Source: Gibbula magus
Lineage: Eukaryota; Mollusca; Gastropoda; Trochida; Trochidae
Direction of reading: 5' to 3'
NCBI GenBank assembly: GCA_936450465.1
Contig: OW388305.1
Span: 40,190,687 to 40,254,686 of the forward strand
DNA length: 64,000 nucleotides
The notes below the pieces were generated by a model that had not been told where the DNA came from, ran no database searches, and saw nothing but the letters and a program-made list of their open reading frames with translations. Positions 47,766-60,795 of the stretch are shown here, one piece after another (position 1 is the first letter of the stretch; each line of letters opens with the position of its first letter). Both the position numbers and the translations under genes were made by a program.

Positions 47766-49946
47766 ATGGCGACGATCGACACAGTCACAGAGGCTATACA
47801 AGCGAAATTCCATATTAAATCAATTACAGACAAGCAACGGGAGTCGATTACAGCGTTAATTGATGGTAAAGACATTTTCGTTTCCACCAGAACTGGCAGT
47901 GGTAAATCTTTGTCCTATGAGTGTGTGCCAGTCGTGTTCGACGAATCATGTGTGTTGGTGATTGCTCCGTTGACTACCATAATGACAGAACAGTGTGAAA
48001 AGCTTAATTCGCTAGGATTCAAGGCCACTTTTATTGGACAGGAAAAGGAATCAGACGCACTGATTGCCGCTGGTCACTTTGATTTCGTTTTCGCTAGCCC
48101 TGAAAATGTTGTAGGAAATCCAGTGTGGAGAGAAGCCATTTCATCTGTCCGTTTCAAGCAAAAACTGAAACTCATTGCTGTTGACGAGGCACACACAGTC
48201 CTCTTGTGGTATGTATACTTACAAAAGCTGAAATAAACTGTATGATTGTTTAGAGTTATTTTAATGGAATGAATTTGTAATTGATTTAAAGAAAAACTTA
48301 GTTGTTGTATATCAATTCTCATTCTTACTATTACTTACTGCTCTAGCTATGAAATATGAAAAAAAACCTCAGAGTATTTACAATAACAACAATGAGCTAA
48401 CACTACTCAGTTGACAAGCAGCTGTATTGTGTTTAAAACATGAACTGAAAGGGGGGGGGGGGGTCAATCATTTACATCTGATACCATTGTTGCTGATAAA
48501 AACAAGAATCTCTACTCATACTTTGAGTATTTCACAATTATTCAGAATGTTTAAAAGGCCCACAGGGCTAGTAGAAGCTAACATTTACTAGCCCAGTGTC
48601 ATTTTTACTAGCCTCGGGCCGAAGGACTAGTGTTAATTTCTAGCCCTGATTGCATAGCCTACAGTCATATAGTTATAGTCTTTCTTGGTGTAAATATAAA
48701 TTTTGTGTGTAAAATTAATGTAGTTTGAATTTATACATTATTGAATATTATGGCCATTATACTTATTTTACAGGGGAGAAGGCAGAAAAGAGGAGGATCC
48801 ATTTAGAGAATGGTTCAGTAAAATTGGAGAGCTGCGGTCATTATTCCTGGATGTCCCTCTCATGGCCCTTACTGCAACTGCTTCACCACTCAGTAGGAAA
48901 AGAATTATGCGTAAACTGAATTTCAAATCAGAGAAGGCTGTTATTCTTGATTCTTCTGATCGTCGTAATATCAAGATCAACACTCACGTTATATCGACAG
49001 TCGTGTCAGACACATTTTCTTGGCTTATTAGGGGCCTGGAAGAAGAAAATGATAAGTTTCCAAGACATATTGTCTTTTGTTCTTCAATAAGCGCCTGCGC
49101 AAAGATATATGCTGCTTTTGTTGCACACTTTGGACGCGGATATAAACATGTCAACATGTATCACAGCAAGACATATGAGCCAGTAAAGCAGATGATCCGA
49201 GACGACATGAACAATGAGTCTGGTCTTATTAGAGTTCTCATCTCTACAAATGCAGCTGGAATGGGAGTAAACTTTAAGTAAGTGAATAATGTTGTTCACT
49301 ATGGACTACCAAGGGAAATGGACACCTTCATTCAGCAGATGGGACGAGCTGGCCGGGAGGGTACATTTGCTAATGAACTTATATTGATGTCACTCAATAA
49401 AAGCCACCTAAAAAAACTGAGCCAGATCTTGTGCGATTAGCAAGAGACAAGGATTCCTGTCGACATAAGCTACTGTGTGAATCATACCTTTGCAAGCATG
49501 AAATTATTTTGCCACATCACAACTGCTGTGATGTTTGTGAATTGGTGTGTAAGTGTGGTGAAGAAGAATGTCCCAAATTGCATCCCATCAAGCAAGATGA
49601 AGAAGAATTTGAAACCCCCGCAGAAGCCTCTGAAGGATTTTCACGTGATGTTACAACAGAGGACAAAGCTTTGCTTCGCCAGCAGTTATCAAATCTGCAA
49701 GCACAACTTGCATCAGATGTAGAGACATTGCTTGACACAACATTGTATGGACTATCCAACTCACTAGTTGATGAAGTTGTGAGCAATTGCTCCTTGATAT
49801 TTACAACTGAGGATGTCATGAGAAAAACCAAATGCTGGTCTTACAGTGTTGCTAGTAATATAGCAGAAATTGTGAATGAAGTCTTTGGTGACACAGAGAT
49901 GTATAACATGGAAGATGGAGAATTGTCTGAAGATTGTGATGACTGA
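47766..49946 (+). pseudogene. RecQ-like DEAH-box helicase, two exons, two breaks
   Basis: Exon 1 (47766-48208) carries Walker A TRTGSGKS (residues 41-48) and DEAH (140-143). Exon 2 (48774-49946, after a TTTTACAG acceptor) continues with LTATAS (motif III), TNAAGMGVNF (motif V) and QQMGRAGREG (motif VI, 49333-49362), then a Cys-rich region with HNCCDVCE like the RecQ zinc domain, and an acidic C terminus. The exon phase fits (443 nt, then one base). Two breaks: an in-frame TAA at 49279-49281 just after motif V, and a one-base deletion in the A7 run 49410-49416, after which the reading frame shifts. These single lesions in an otherwise clean gene suggest a recently dead or polymorphic copy. Repeat-linked RecQ-like genes are multicopy in many invertebrates, as I recall. 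Confidence 0.85.
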
Positions 49947-50914
49947 TGTGTAGTTACTGGGACTTCTTTGGAGTTAAAGAACATTTGTTGGATATACTTC
50001 CCAATACCGAGCTGGTGTTCAAAACAGTTATGGTTTTGCAGTGAACATTTTTGTCTCATCAGGTGTTAAAGCTAAAACTTTATGGGGAAGTTATTTGCAC
50101 ATAAGTGGAAATGTTTGTAGATACAATTTAAAGAGTTAAAAGATTGTAAATTTGGCCACAGACAAATCCGTAATTGAAATGACACCATCAGTGCATTTTA
50201 ATTTCTTCAACCTTGGAGATAATAAAAGTAAAATGCTTAATGAGCAACAGTGGTTATAATTACACTGCTCAACAAATCACAACTCTGCATTAAGATATGT
50301 TTAAGACTTGTAAAGTAGTTGATGAATTAGTGATGATTGAGTATTAGCCTGATGTAGGCTTTCCAAGCAAGTAGAATACTGTTCAAAACTCTACTCATTC
50401 ATCAAAGTTAATGTATTCCATATCTACCATACAATTTGTTTAAGGTTTACATCAGTAAATGTTTTGACTGTCACTGTCATAAAAGTTGAGAACACAAATA
50501 TATGTCAATTGAATTTGTATTTATTACAGTATGGTACATCTTCAAGAAAAAATAAGATCAGTTTTCAGTGTCTAGTTTCTGGAAGTGACTGATCTAACTG
50601 ATAGTTTAATGATAAATGTTACATTTGTTTATTTATTTGAATAAATACACATTGAGTAAATATTCACTTGAGTTGTCCATTATACATTCTGGTATTTACC
50701 TTTTGTAAAATCATCATACAAACAAATCAAATGATGAATACTGACTGTACACAAATAAGTAACTTTTATCATTTGTATAAATACAAGCATGAACTTGATG
50801 CAAATAATACCTAGAGATATTGATATCAATATATTTTACCACTGGTGAAATAATGTTACCTCATACCACGAGTAAAACAATTCTCATATTGATAAGATAA
50901 ACAAAATTATGCTC
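49947..50914. other. Helicase 3' UTR and spacer
   Basis: An AATAAAAG signal near 50220 may end the helicase transcript. No gene seen before the palindrome at 50.9 kb. Confidence 0.4.
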
Positions 50915-51140
50915 ACATCAGGACTGCTCCTTTCGCTGCCTAGCGCAAGTTCCAAACATCCGGAACATGCGCGAGGTGAAAGGAGTGGCTCCGAACACTG
51001 TTCATGGCGTGTCAAACCTGTTCTAAAAAATAGCAGGTGCAAGCCGCACAGCAATAGAACATGTTCCGCACACCCAAAACAGTGTTCGGAGTCACTCTTT
51101 TCACTTCGCGCATGTACCAGACATTCAGAGTAATGTTCGA
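50915..51140. repeat. Palindromic MITE-like repeat between the convergent genes
   Basis: GCGCGAGGTGAAAGGAGTGGCTCCGAACACTGTT (about 50970-51003) pairs with AACAGTGTTCGGAGTCACTCTTTTCACTTCGCGC (about 51078-51111). GC-rich relative to its surroundings. Confidence 0.8.
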
Positions 51141-53865
51141 TAAATTGAAAAGAGCAGGCCTTTCTTTAAGATCTATGTTATTCTGGCCCTCTATTTTCAA
51201 GAATGACGATACTTCATGACAACGCTAAAATTTCAGTCTCGGGACAAAATGTTGCCTTGTATTCTCATAGTCTATAACAATTCATCAGACAGTCGTTTCT
51301 TCTGATGCGAAATCCATGTGTACAGTTCCTCAGTTTTCACCCGTGAAAATAAATCTTTGAAGTTAGCAAATCCGTCAAAACTCCTTCCTGGAACATTTTT
51401 GAACACTTCTGATTTCCTGAGCTCAGCCACAATCAACCTGATGTCACTTATTCTTGGAGACATCCGGTCGCTTCTTTCCAGATGCCTTAGATTTGCAGGA
51501 AAGCATCAAGTTGGCCCTGATATCATGTTGCATTTGCATGCTGAGAGCTGCACATCGAGCACTTTTATAGGTAGCATTTGCCCCTTGCTGGTGTATCTTT
51601 TTTTTGACTGCTTGCACGGTCATTTCTACAAGATTGTCATTTGGAATATTTCGCCCCAGTCCACCTTGTGTGTTGGCAGTGCAATTCCACTGATATTCCA
51701 TAGACTGTCGTTCAGTCAAAATGGCATTTATGTATGACTGAAACCTGAACAACCACAGTCTGTATTTGGTGTGCCCGCCAACGTCACACAGCAGCATCTC
51801 AAATTTTGCATTTCGAGCTATTCTTGATCCATCCCCCATCTGATAGGCGTCGTTTGTGTCCCTCAGTAAAAGAGCAGCTTTCATGAAAGAAGCCCTCCAC
51901 GTAGAAATGCAGTCATCACTCTTTACTTGTGTTGATTTTGCCGATTGTGGTTTTGGTCTTCCATGGACTGTCGTCAAATGTCGTTCAAAGTAACCCTTAC
52001 TTTTGTACTTTTCCCCACACTCACAGATGTACCTCTTCTGGGTGGAATCATATCTCCCTTCTGTCACTTTGGATTCAGTTTCCAGAGCTGCAGTGTCCTC
52101 TTGAATGTTCTGAAGACCTTAAACAGAAAAAACAAGACCTGTATACTTTGATGATAGTAGATACATTAAAAAAGTAGTGGTCAATCAATACAAAATCAAC
52201 TGAGTTATATCAAGTGGTTTCGATTGTACATGTACCTTCAAAGATCATTTTTACTTCCCATCATTTTACACACTCTGTCTATCCATCAGTCTGGCTATCA
52301 CTTTCATGTCATTTCCGGTGCCGAACTTGAGAACCGTTATTTTAAAAGATCTTTTACAATTATCATATGTATTGCTTAAATTGATTATTCAACTTATGTG
52401 TGGGTGAATAATATATCTGATCAGATGGCTGTTATCAATGGTAGTATGTTAAGGACAAGCTAAAGAGAATAATTCATACCGTCAGATAGTTTAACAAACT
52501 TCTCAAGTATGCTCATGGCAATTTTCTTGAGAAACTTGTACTTCAAGTCTGTGTTGTGAAGTGATGGAATCTCAGATTCTGGTTCACTGTCAATCTCGTC
52601 TAGCCCCAGGAGTTCCATGCAAGCGGCTACGACGTATCCGTCCAGGCAGTCTTGGATGAACGAGTAGTGAGCTCTGATAAGGAAGTGACGTTTTTTTAAT
52701 AATAATAAAATATTGATCAATTTCAGTATCACAATACTATTACCATTGTACACCCAAATGGGATACCTGTCAGAACACAATAATATATCAACAAAGATAA
52801 ACATTTAGGTACATCTGTAGCACATTCTGCTTACTGAAATAAAGTGCTCTCACCTAAAGCCAAATTAGTGTTACCAATGACTAAATTAATTAAGAGAGTC
52901 CTATAACAAATGTACATAGTTGGGTTAAGCCATGGACATTTCCCATCGAGTCGCCATTTTCATGTGTTCACATTTAAATGACCGCTCGAAAGTAGTTTAA
53001 GTGATCTAGCTTAACACCTAGTAATGATGATTGTTCAACTATCTTGCTGTCTGAACTCTAAAAAATCATGTATGACCTACAAATCTACCTCCTCTCACAC
53101 TGACGAGTTTCACAAAAGATTTATAGCTTTGAAACAAACCTGTAGCTTCCAACCACCTCCTTTGGACCCTGAACATTCACCCTCCTGAGTACATTGCGAA
53201 GCTGATACAGTGTCCCTGCATCACGGGCAGATGAGTCCTTGTAAAACTGCTGGTAGATGAACTACAAAAAAAAAAATTAGTTGAGTGTTACTGAACCTAT
53301 AAATGTGTTAAAAAAAGCAAACTATTTAGTATTTACTCAAGCAGGCAAAATAATCCACACTTTAAATTTGTGATGTGTTTGCTGTTGCACAATATCAATA
53401 ATTACCTGAACATGTCATGCTTTTCTCTATGTTGTATCAGAATTCATGGATATAGAAGTTTAAGCAATAAAGCAATTAACATGTTTTTAAGATTTGCAGT
53501 ACCACTTCAGTTGGTGGGTAATAGACATGCAGAGTTTAAAGAAGATGATGAACAGTTTTCTGTTCCGAAACGAAAATGATGACCGACGGACGGGACTATA
53601 TCCCACAGTATTACATACTGGAGGAATAAAAACAGAAAATGAAAACAAACCTGAACAAATTAAACAAAATTAAAGCTGTAACATTCATGCACTTGTGATA
53701 CCAGACAAAGATTCATCATTCGGTGAAGTCCTTCTGGTCTGTGAATTATACCCGACAGTCTGGTATGATCTGTTGGACTATTCAACAAAGCAAGCTGGGC
53801 TGCATATACCCGCTCATTGGTGAGACAGTCTCCACCAAATACCTTCTTTTGAATGACCGAAGGTG

Positions 53866-54085
53866 TGTTGTGCTCCAAATTGTAATAAATGCTCCAAATT
53901 GTAATACCTGCTCCAAATTGTAATAAAAACTGCTCCAAATTGTAATACCTGCTCCAAATTGTAATAAAAACTGCTCCAAATTGTAATAACTCGATTTTCG
54001 TAAAACATACTGTCAAGCTGCTCCAAATTGTAATAAAAAGTGCTCCAAATTGTAATAACTGCTCCAAATTGTAATAACTGTGGTG
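53866..54085 (+). repeat. Left inverted terminal array (9 units)
   Basis: Nine GCTCCAAATTGTAATA units with spacers in the order AAT, CCT, AAAACT, CCT, AAAACT, a ~30-bp break, AAAGT, ACT, ACTG. The right array carries the same order in reverse complement. Confidence 0.97.
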
Positions 54086-54099
54086 AAGCTACATCTCGT

Positions 54100-56550
54100 G
54101 TTGCTGAAAATTAAAATATATAGAGTTGATGAAAAGAAGATCTGATACAGATGAAGATACAAGAGTTTATGTAGATGTTGATAAGATGTAAATCGACATG
54201 TAGATGAAGGTGATGATTTCGATCTTGATGTATGTATTGATGTACAGCATGATGTTGATGTAAATATAGGCGTTGATGTTGATATAGATATAGGCATTGA
54301 TATAGATGTAGATATAACTGTTGATGTAGCGGTAGACAACTTGATGTAGATAACAGACTTGATGTGGATGTACATGTATATGTTGACGTAGATGTAGATG
54401 TAGACGAATATAAGCCTGCTAATAACATTTAAATGTAGATATGTAGATGTGATCTTTTTAGATGTATATGTACGATAAGACAAAGGTTTTATGTGTACAA
54501 CAAAACCCGATACAGAGGTAAGACTTGTAATAACATGAGTGAAGCTAATAACATTTAAATGTAGATACAAATGAATGTAAATGCTTAGATATAGATGTAT
54601 GCGTAGCTGTAGTTGCAGATAAATTGTATATGCCATTTTATATGTTATTGTAGGTGTAAATGTAGATGTGATCTTGACGTAATTGTTGATATTAATTTTA
54701 GTTGTATTTTGTTTTAGATGTATATGTACGATGAGGCAAAAGTCTTATGTGTACAACAAAACCCGATTCAGAGGTTATGCCTTGTAGTAACATGAGTGAA
54801 GTTATATCTCATGTTGAGAATAATTAATTTGTAAGTGTTGATATAGATATCGATACATAAGTTGATGCATATGTAGACATAACTGATGTAGATGTAGATG
54901 TAGACACAGATGTAGGTGTATATACAGACGTAAATGAACAGGATGTGGGTGATGATTGCGAAGTAGATATTGGTATAGATGTTGTCATAGATGTAAATAT
55001 ATTATTTAATGTAGAAATAAAAGGCTAAGATAAGTAGATGTAGAAGTACGTGTTACTGTATGTATAAATAGAGATTAAGAAGCAACGGTTGACGTTGGCT
55101 AATATATTTAGTTGTAAATTAACAGATGTAGATGTAGATCTTCGTGGTGTTGTGAATAAATATGTAGGTGTGAAGTAGTAGTAGTAGCAGCAGTGGGGTT
55201 TACATGAAAAGATGTAAATTCTGATATAAGAGTCGATGTAGATGTAGATGCAAGGGCTGGTGTAGATGAACATGTAAGATTTGATGTAGATGTGACAGTT
55301 GATGTAGATGTTGATATGAAAGTTGATGTAAATGTAAGAATTGATGTAGATGTTGATGTAAGAGATGATGTTGATGTAAGCGGTGATGTAGATGTAGATG
55401 TAAGAGTTGAATGAGATGTGGATATATAAAACTTGATTGAGATATGGATATAAGAGTTGATGTAGATTTATGTGTATGAGGTGATGTAAATGTAGATGTA
55501 AGAGTAGATGTAGATGTAGAGGTAAGAATTGATGTAGATGTAAGCAGTGATGGAGATGTAGGTGTAAATGTAAAAGTTGATACAGATATTGAGAGAATTG
55601 ATGTACATATAAAAAGTTGATTGAGATATGGATATAAGAGTAGATGTAGATGTAAGAGTTGATGTAGGTGTAGATGTAAGAGTTGATGAAGATGAAGATG
55701 TAAGTGTTGAATTGAGGTAGATATAAGAGCTGATAAAGATATAGAAAGAGTAAATGTTGATATAAGAGTTGAAATAGAAATAGATATAGATATAATGTAG
55801 ATGTATATTTGAGTTGACATGAGTTGTCGTAGATATAGATGTTGAAGTAGACAGAGTTACAAATGAATAATAGATAGGTGTTGCTTTAGATGCAGATGTA
55901 GGAAAAGATTATGCGAAGATGTAGATGCAAATGCAGTTGTATGTGTAAATGCAGTTGTAGACGTACCGGTAGAGATAGCTTGATATGTAGGTGTAGATGT
56001 AGATCTGGGTGAAGATGTCGATGTAGATGTAGGTAAACATGTATGCGAAAATGTGTATATAGATGTAGATATAGATGTAAATTGAAAATGTAGATGATGA
56101 TTTAGACTTAGATTTAGATGAAGGTATAGACGTTTACAGAGACGTAGATGTTGATATAAGAGTTGACGTAGATATAAGAGATGATGCAGAAGTATATGAA
56201 GATACATATACAAACTCAGGCGCAGATGCAGATGTACGTAAAGTTATAGATTTAGACGTAATTGAACATGTAGATGTAGATCGAGACGATGATGTAGATG
56301 AAGATGTAGGTGTAGATGTAAATAGATATGTAGCAAAAACGGTAGACAAAGTTTTAGATGCATACATGTATCTTAATCTAAATACAGATTTAGATCTTCA
56401 TTTAAATGTATATATGGGTGTAAGTGTAGATGTGTATGATGATGTAGATGTAAAGGTACACACAGAGGTACGCGTAGATCAAGGTTTTGTGTGGAGAGGT
56501 AGATGTATTATGTAAACGTAACTGTATGCGTAGGTTTAGATTCAGATACA
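54100..56550 (+). repeat. GATGTA hexamer array, left subterminal
   Basis: About 2.4 kb of imperfect GATGTA/GATATA units. Within it a ~255-bp segment with TTATGTGTACAACAAAACCCGAT is duplicated (about 54490 and 54745). All open frames here encode Ser/Thr- or Leu/His-repeat polypeptides on the complementary strand and are repeat artefacts. Confidence 0.95.
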
Positions 56551-56725
56551 AGACTTAGTGTATATGCCAATTGGAGATTTCATTGTATGTGTTAGTGTAG
56601 ATTTAATATTGATGTTATGGTTGAGTTGATTCTAGTTGTACATAAAATGTATTAACAAATAAAATGTTGATACACATGAAAGATGAAAGTCTCATTTCAA
56701 GAGAAAACTATGTCACCCATTTATA

Positions 56726-57896
56726 CACTAGTGCTCAAAAGAAAGTATACAGTTGTTAAACCAGGCGTCAAATGAAAACAAATTCAAATATTTTTTTAAA
56801 TCTTGTTAATTTCAATAGAGTATTCGTTTTTACAACAAATGTTACAGATACATTGCATTTGATATTGAATATTAGGTTTAATGATCAATCAGAGACAAGT
56901 GGGGTACTAATGTAAATTAACACTTTCAAAAATATAGGATAAAGTGTCTTTCATTGCCAAAATGTCAACAATAACGAACTCAATAACGAGTGTGACCTCC
57001 ATTGGCGTTGATACAGGCCGTAACACGTCGACACATTGATGATGTAAGGCGACGAATGACGTCAGGCGTGATTCTTTGCCATTCCTGTTGGAGACATTGT
57101 TCCAGTTGCTGGACTGTGACAGGGGGCACTGGTAGTCTTCCGACCATCATTTCTGTAATGGCAATACCGACTTTCGTCGGAAAACATCACACATGCCCAA
57201 TCACACCTCTGCCACCGTTGAACCCGCCTGGCCCACGTCAGTCTTCAACGTTGATTTTGACCTGTCAGATAAATACTACGGTATGGTCGATGTGCCCGAA
57301 TGCCATGTCTTCGAAGTCGAGTGTAGACGGTGTGTCGACTGATAGGGTGACGTAATGCTGTTGACGCCGTTGACGTCGCCGTTGCGAATCTATTTCTGAA
57401 ATGAATCGTTCGAAAATGTCGATCCTCGGCGGGCGTCGTGACACGTGGTCGACCGCTTCTAGGCTTGTCCGATGTACTGCCTGTGTGTCTCAGCCGATGT
57501 ATCAGTTTTTACGATTGTAGTTCCGGTACAACCAAAGGTTCTGGCAATGGCGGTGTGTCTTTCTCCTTGCGTGGCAAATTCGACAGCTCTCTCTAATTCG
57601 ACAGGACTCAAACGTGGCATACTTCTTATGTTTTTCCTACTACTGCATCCCTAACGTCTCGCTTAGGCTGTTTTATACAATCAATTTGCACATGCAGTTT
57701 GTGTTACACAAGAATATGTCATTTTTGGATTTCATCCAACGTTTTTGCGAATCGTAATTGTTTTCGAAATTTTTTCCACAGAAAGTATGGGTCTATACGT
57801 GGGACACAATTTCCAGTATGGTTGATCAATAATTTTTTAATTTTGAAAAAAGTACTCGTATTTTTTTAGGTGTATACTTTATTTTGAGCACTAGTG
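56726..57896 (-). mobile_element. Tc1/mariner element nested in the large element, internally deleted transposase
   Basis: TA-flanked inverted ends CACTAGTGCTCAAAA...AAGTATACA (left end at 56726; right end complementary up to 57896, one mismatch). A minus-strand transposase remnant starts MPRLSPVELERAVEFATQ at 57620, a helix-turn-helix N terminus, and ends ...NANGGHTRY at 56980. Only 641 bp separate start and stop against about 1 kb for intact family members, and frameshifts occur after the first 45 codons, so the catalytic core is largely gone. Confidence 0.85.
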
Positions 57897-58059
57897 TATT
57901 ATATAAGTTCTATTTTATCACTATATAATTTACTAATTATTGTATCATGGCAGATTGATAGTGTAATATTCCTGATTGTCGTATATGTATACTGTCATCA
58001 AAAACAAACTACAATATCAGATATTTATATTGTTGATAACAATTTTGATCAAGTATTAC

Positions 58060-59480
58060 AATTAGGAGCAAGCCTTTGCTCCAAATTGTAATAACTGCTC
58101 CAAATTGTAATAACAGCTCCAAATAGCATTTACAAGTGTAAATACCTGAAAACTAGTTGTAATGTTTTGATGATGACAATGGTAAATATAATATCAATAC
58201 AGATTTATTTACGCCTACAGCCTTTGGTTTTTGCATAGACAAATAAAAGCCTAATGCGACTGAAATGAGTTCTTCTTTTACACTTAAATGACATAAAAAT
58301 TCATTCGGTCATCAACCTGGTAATGTCATTAATTTTCAAATAATGACGTGTAAGTCAAATGGATCTTATTCCGAATTTTGTCCGTTTGGATATTTTTGGT
58401 CACATGATATTGGATTTATGGAGCTTTTGCTCCAAATTGTAATAACTGTTCCAAATTGTAATAACAGCTCCAAATTTCACTAAACAGTGTAAATACCCAA
58501 AATTTGGTTGTATTATTATGATGATGGTACATCTGATATTAATAAACGTTTTTTAATGCCTACAGCATGTCTATTTTTGGTCACATGATATTGTATTTAC
58601 AAGCATTATTATAATTTGGAGCAGTTATTACAATTTGGAGCAAGCCGTTGCTCCAAATTGTAATAACTGCTTCAAATTGTAATAACAGCTCCAAATTGTA
58701 CTAAACAGTGTAAATACCCATAATTTGGTTGTATTATTATGATGATGATAGTCACAATGGTACCTCTGATAACAATAAAGTTTTGTTTATGCCTACAGCA
58801 TTTCTATTTTTGGTCACATGATATTGAATTTATGAACATTATTACAATTTGGAGCAGTTATTACAATTTGGAGCAGGCCTTTGCTCCAAATTGTAATAAC
58901 TGCTCCAAATTGTAATAACAACTCCAAATTGCAACAAACAGTGTAAATACCCAAAAGTTGGTTGTAGTATTATGATGATGATAGTCACAATGGTACATCT
59001 GATATTAATGAACGTTTTTTTGTTATGCCTACAGCATTTCTATTTTTGATCATATGATATTGAATTTATAAGCATTATTACAATTTGGAGCAGTTATTAC
59101 AATTTGGAGCAAGCCTTTGCTCCAAATTGTAATAACTGCTCCAAATTGTAATAACAACTCCAAATTGCACTAAACAGTGTTAATACCCAAAATTTGGTTG
59201 TAGTATTATGATGATGATAGTCACAATGGTACATCTGATATTAATAAACGTTTTTTAATGCCTACAGCATTTCTATTTTTGGTCACATGATATTGAATTT
59301 ATGAGCATTATTACAATTTGGAGCAGTTATTACAATTTGGAGCAAGCCTTTGCTCCAAATTGTAATAACTGCTCCAAATTGTAATAACAGCTCCGAATTG
59401 CACTAAATAGTGTTAATACTCCAAATTCGGTTGTAGTATTATGATGAAGATAGTGATAATGGTACATCTGATATCAAAAG
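58060..59480. repeat. 221-236-bp tandem array with inverted GCTCCAAATTGTAATA pairs
   Basis: The landmark CAGTGTAAATACCCAAA recurs at about 58485, 58706, 58939 and 59175, with degenerate flanking copies. Most units carry two TTACAATTTGGAGCA motifs, then AAGCCTTTG, then two complementary CTCCAAATTGTAATA motifs, forming a potential cruciform of about 80 bp. This reuses the terminal motif in the interior of the element. Confidence 0.93.
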
Positions 59481-59689
59481 AGTTTTTTTTAATACCTACA
59501 GCATTTCGTTTCGCACAAAGAAATTAAGACCGACAGCGACTAAAATGAGTTCTTGTTTTACATTTGAATGATATAAAAACATCATTCGGTCATCAACTTG
59601 GCAATGTCATTAATTTATAAATAATAACATGAAAGTCAAAAAGATCTTATTCCGCGTTGTGTCCGTTTGATCCACATCTACACATCTAA

Positions 59690-60060
59690 ACCACTCTTTA
59701 TTTATAATTCATATCCACATTACATCAACAGTTACATCTGCATCATAACCTAAGTACCCATTATACATTAACAATTACATATTCATCCCAGTCATGTCCA
59801 CGTCTACATGAACATGTACATCGTGATATACAGAGCTCTACATCTTCATATTCAGCTTGATAATCAGGACATTTTACATCTCCATGTCCTTCAACGTTAA
59901 CATGGCTACGTCTACGTCTACATTAACATATACATCTTCATCTACAACCTCATCTATACGTATATGTCAACTTAAATATGTAAATCGTAATCAACATCAA
60001 CATCTACATGCATATAGATACAACTTTCGTGTATATCAACCTTACTGTTTACACAAAATC
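59690..60060 (-). repeat. TACATC hexamer array, right subterminal
   Basis: Imperfect ACATCTACATC-type sequence, the reverse complement of the left GATGTA array, so the element is symmetrical in its two outer layers. Confidence 0.85.
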
Positions 60061-60580
60061 AATCTTAAAATCAATACAAGCAGACATAGTCTACTATAAG
60101 TGGAAACCTGTTACAGAAATATGTATTGAACAATGATTGTGAAGCTTAATGCTATAATAAATCCTAAATCACTAATTAGTTATTAATTCATGCTACAGAA
60201 GGAAATGGACTTCCCACAACAGAATACTGTCTATCTAAAAAAAAACAAGTTCTGTTCCGGAAGCAATATTGTAGAACGCATTTCGTATTTTGCTCGGGAA
60301 TCAAGATGAAGATGTTTTTCCATGGCTAAAAATAAACTTCAAAAGAAGTTAACAACCCCAAAAGGAACATCTTGATATGATGATTGCTCCGGACAGACAG
60401 ACGGACTGAGGTCATTTCCTTATCCATTATTATTATTTCGTTAACACGGGGGATAATAACAATCTTCATAAACATTGTAATTACCATTATCAAAACGAAC
60501 ACCGAAACAATGATCACCATAAAACCAAAATCGTCAAATAATCAGAACTAAAGATATTTAAGCTTACATCGCCTTTATCT
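60061..60580. other. Element interior, non-coding
   Basis: No gene or repeat recognised between the hexamer array and the right terminal array. Confidence 0.45.
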
Positions 60581-60795
60581 GTGTTATTACAATTTGGAGC
60601 AGTTATTACAATTTGGAGCACTTTTTATTACAATTTGGAGCAGCTTGACAGTACGTTTTTCGAAAATGTGGTTATTACAATTTGGAGCAGTTTTTATTAC
60701 AATTTGGAGCAGGTATTACAATTTGGAGCAGTTTTTATTACAATTTGGAGCAGGTATTTCAATTTGGAGCAATTATTACAATTTGGAGCACTACA
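60581..60795 (-). repeat. Right inverted terminal array (9 units)
   Basis: Reverse complement of the left array, with only a few substitutions (for example one TATTTCAATTTGG unit). Confidence 0.97.

Larger units (their letters stand above)
53866..60795. mobile_element. 6.93-kb TGTNR-ended inverted-repeat element inserted in a DUF6589 exon
   Basis: AGGTG (53861-53865 and 60796-60800) duplicates the target. The ends are TGTTGTGCTCC on the left and, read inward from the right, TGTAGTGCTCC. Each terminus is a ~215-bp inverted repeat of nine GCTCCAAATTGTAATA units with identical spacer pattern, including the internal break CTGTCAAGCT. Next come hexamer GATGTA arrays in inverted orientation on the two sides, a 221-236-bp repeat array and a nested Tc1 copy. 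No transposase or integrase of its own is readable, so it is non-autonomous. TG...CA ends with 5-bp duplication are the signature of retroviral-type integrases; TGTNR inverted termini recall Ginger elements. That classification is inference. Confidence 0.85.

Noticed and set aside
53660..54067. Frame with repeated LLQFGA/ITIWS peptides, and its mirror at 60.6-61.0 kb
   Set aside because: These peptides come from the GCTCCAAATTGTAATA terminal arrays; only the DUF6589 portion of the frame is real coding sequence.
54013..56367. Several 70-207-codon Ser/Thr- and Leu/His-rich frames
   Set aside because: They are translations of the GATGTA hexamer array, with composition dictated by the repeat.
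58060..59480. CRISPR-like array
   Set aside because: Units are 221-236 bp with no short-repeat/spacer organisation, and the context is animal nuclear DNA.
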